From contig JBARAD010000030.1 in assembly GCA_049791675.1 (NCBI GenBank), positions 1 through 8,280 of the forward strand: DNA of 8,280 nt, in the 5' to 3' direction. Within the stretch, counting starts at the first letter, position 1; every line of letters begins with the position of its first letter. Source of the stretch: Chryseosolibacter sp049791675 (GTDB lineage: Bacteria; Bacteroidota; Bacteroidia; Cytophagales; Cyclobacteriaceae). A program made the position numbers and the translations under genes. Shown one piece after another: positions 6,816 through 8,280 of the stretch. The notes below the pieces were generated by a model. It saw only the letters and a list, made by a program, of their open reading frames with translations. It searched no databases and was not told the DNA's origin.

Positions 6816-7940
6816 TTACTGTCCAAGATAAGTAATTATACCATTATCGTCAATCTGAATTTCCGATTCCGGAAAATCTTTTTCGGATAATTCCTGTATG
6901 ATTTTGATAACGGATTTTGCGGGGTCGATCTGTACGCCGGTGGCGTGCGTTTGAATCGTGGGTGTGATTTCCCCTGTTAGAAATTCACCCGATGCATTGG
7001 TAAATACTTTGACAATGGGCGCGAGGCCATTCACGCCTGCAACGTTAATTCCTTTGTAGGTGCAAAAGTTGCCCAGGCTGTAGGAAATAAAGCGTTGTTT
7101 ATAAACTTCAATGCCGCGGGTCACGTGGGGACCATGTCCGAACACAATATCGGCGCCGGCATCGATCAGCGTATGCGAGAATTCATAGACATCGCCACGA
7201 TCTTCTCCGTAAAAAAGTTCGTGTGTGCGCGGCACATGCTGAAATTTGGCGCCTTCTGCGCCGCCGTGAAACGAAACGATAATAATATCGACGAGTGAAT
7301 CCAGTTGCATGATCATGTTTCTGGCTCCTTCGAGGTCGTTGAGTGGTACGCAGTTCGCATTGGGAGCGAACGCGGCCAACCCATATTTGATACTGTCTTT
7401 CACGAGGATGGTTGTCTTCATGGATTGTTGGCCCGCGTGCAGTATCCCTGCGTCAATGAGGGCATTCATCGTGGTGTCACGACCCTCGTCACCCATATCA
7501 CCGGCGTGGTTATTGGCGAGGCTTACCATATCAAATCCCGCATCAACGAGGTTTTTTACATAACGGACAGGAGTGCGGAAGGCATAACACACCTTGGGAT
7601 TGCTGCATTTTTTTGGCGTTCCACCTTCATCAAGCAGTGTGCCCTCAAGGTTTCCGAATGTGACATCGGCGTTGCGGAGCACAGACGCCACATCGCGCAG
7701 GAGAAATTCTCCATGATCCGGTGGAAGGCGGTCCTCCGGGTAATTTGTTCCCATCATGATATCCCCGACGCCAATAATGGAGATTGTGTCACTTTTGATG
7801 GACGCAGTGGAATCGCTGGCCGCGCGCGTAGCACCACCTACATTGGCAACTGAATCTGGAAAAAGCCTGGAATCCTGCTTTTGCTGAGAAAAAACAGGGA
7901 GAGAAAGCACACCGCACACAACTATTAATACCACCCGCAT
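6816..7940 (-). CDS. CapA family protein (metallophosphoesterase-like, poly-gamma-glutamate synthesis type)
   Basis: 374 aa from the ATG at 7938-7940. That start is preferred over the in-frame TTG at 7967 because it begins exactly at a clean signal peptide (MRVVLIVVCGVLSLPVFS, cleavage likely before Gln19). The mature protein acts outside the cytoplasmic membrane. After a Ser/Asp-rich linker (19-50) the CapA domain shows its metal-site-like blocks: GVGDIMMG (57-64), FGNLEG (95-100), SLANNHAGDMG (140-150), SFHGG (223-227), GHGPHV (268-273) and YSLGNF (287-292). The family is named for capsule poly-gamma-glutamate synthesis, but no capB or capC neighbour is visible here, so a general cell-envelope hydrolase role is as likely. 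It follows the M23 peptidase gene by 57 bases and precedes MerR by one base. The family call is firm; the substrate is unknown. Confidence 0.92.
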   Translation of the reverse strand: MRVVLIVVCGVLSLPVFSQQKQDSRLFPDSVANVGGATRAASDSTASIKSDTISIIGVGDIMMGTNYPEDRLPPDHGEFLLRDVASVLRNADVTFGNLEGTLLDEGGTPKKCSNPKVCYAFRTPVRYVKNLVDAGFDMVSLANNHAGDMGDEGRDTTMNALIDAGILHAGQQSMKTTILVKDSIKYGLAAFAPNANCVPLNDLEGARNMIMQLDSLVDIIIVSFHGGAEGAKFQHVPRTHELFYGEDRGDVYEFSHTLIDAGADIVFGHGPHVTRGIEVYKQRFISYSLGNFCTYKGINVAGVNGLAPIVKVFTNASGEFLTGEITPTIQTHATGVQIDPAKSVIKIIQELSEKDFPESEIQIDDNGIITYLGQ

Positions 7941-7997
7941 GAAGAACCAGTAAAAATTGGAGTGCAAAGAAAAGGAGAATTCAGAATTTTGGAAATA
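7941..7997 (-). other. Short gap between M23 peptidase and CapA genes
   Basis: These 57 bases follow the M23 stop (7998-8000). They include an in-frame upstream extension of the CapA frame that would start at TTG 7967 and add nine residues, which I do not think is translated. No terminator hairpin is seen, so readthrough from the M23 gene is plausible. Confidence 0.45.
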
Positions 7998-8280
7998 TTA
8001 ATCCAGGGATTCCCGCTGTTTGCTGCCTTCTTCTACCAATTTTTCATATTCCTTGTTGCTGAGGTCGCGCTGGAAGAAATTGATGGGATTGATTTGTTCA
8101 CCCTTGTAAAGCACTTCGTAATGGAGATGGGGCCCGCGCGAAAGACCGGTATTGCCAACAAATCCTATAATATCGCCTCTTTTAATGTGCTGACCCCCGC
8201 TGGCGTTAAAATCTGAAAGATGTGCGTAGCGCGTTTCATAGCCGTAACCATGATCGAGGAAGATCACGTTTCCGAAACTT
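7998..8280 (-). CDS. M23 family metallopeptidase (LytM-like), C-terminal part
   Basis: The frame is open to the right edge, so the N-terminus lies outside. The apparent GTG start at 8267 is an internal valine: the codons before it continue the domain as SFGNV. Visible are SFGNVIFLDHGYGYETRYAHLSDF with the catalytic-type YAHL histidine, GQHIKRGDIIGFVGNTG, and SRGPHLHYEV with the zinc-ligand HxH motif, then NPINFF and a charged tail ending in a TAA stop. The first zinc-site motif (HxxxD) would lie beyond the window. These enzymes cut peptide cross-links of peptidoglycan in the periplasm and are typically membrane-anchored or exported. It is the first visible gene of the minus-strand series leading to CapA, MerR and dprA. 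Confidence 0.93.
   Translation of the reverse strand, partial: SFGNVIFLDHGYGYETRYAHLSDFNASGGQHIKRGDIIGFVGNTGLSRGPHLHYEVLYKGEQINPINFFQRDLSNKEYEKLVEEGSKQRESLD

Noticed and set aside
6479..6835. 118-codon plus-strand ORF opposite MerR
   Set aside because: The opposite strand encodes a clear MerR protein apart from one stop; this ORF is a shadow and resembles no family.
7305..7853. 182-codon plus-strand ORF opposite CapA
   Set aside because: It is antisense to a CapA gene with all family blocks intact.
7941..7967. Nine-residue N-terminal extension of CapA from a TTG start
   Set aside because: The ATG at 7938-7940 starts exactly at a standard signal peptide; the extension adds aromatic residues that spoil the signal's n-region.
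8265..8267. GTG as the start of the M23 peptidase
   Set aside because: The codons before it (SFGN) continue the conserved domain, so the gene extends beyond the window.

Overview
The window looks like a chromosomal segment of a Bacteroidota (Bacteroidetes) bacterium, probably a Cytophagales- or Chitinophagales-type lineage; the order is an inference. The evidence is a type IX secretion (T9SS) C-terminal sorting domain on one protein, a PorT-like outer-membrane beta-barrel protein, a DUF1800/DUF1501 gene pair, a very Bacteroidota-like small MerR regulator, start codons without clear Shine-Dalgarno sequences, and TAA as the stop of five of the six genes whose stop lies in the window. No mobile element, tRNA, rRNA or CRISPR array was seen, and no gene-free stretch exceeds about 160 bases.

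Left half (1-4196, minus strand): a compact three-gene transcription unit read right to left. It runs DUF1800 protein (2454-4196), 8-base gap, DUF1501 protein (733-2445), 4-base gap, then an outer-membrane beta-barrel protein (1-728, running off the left edge and not captured by simple ORF calling). The DUF1501 protein has a twin-arginine-like N-terminus and a T9SS type A sorting domain at its C-terminus, so it is probably exported and then moved across the outer membrane. The DUF1800 partner has no visible signal. Their biochemical role is unknown.

Middle (4197-5217, plus strand): a 157-base divergent promoter region with a perfect 6-1-6 palindrome, then a hydroxymethylglutaryl-CoA lyase-type DRE-TIM enzyme (leucine/HMG-CoA catabolism).

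Right half (5256-8280, minus strand): a second right-to-left unit. It runs M23 metallopeptidase (partial at the right edge), CapA-family metallophosphoesterase-like protein with signal peptide, MerR-family regulator, and DprA (DNA uptake/transformation). The MerR gene is the most notable item. Its full 112-codon frame is intact and recognisable except for one in-frame TGA at codon 16, exactly where the family has a conserved glycine in the first HTH helix (GGA to TGA by one base change). It is either a very young pseudogene or a sequencing error. CapA and MerR are separated by one base. A 12-bp inverted repeat lies between MerR and dprA.

No clearly novel system is evident. The items most worth following are the broken MerR gene, the Tat-plus-T9SS addressed DUF1501 protein with its DUF1800 and beta-barrel partners, and the intergenic inverted repeats built on the shared word TTTGTCAA.
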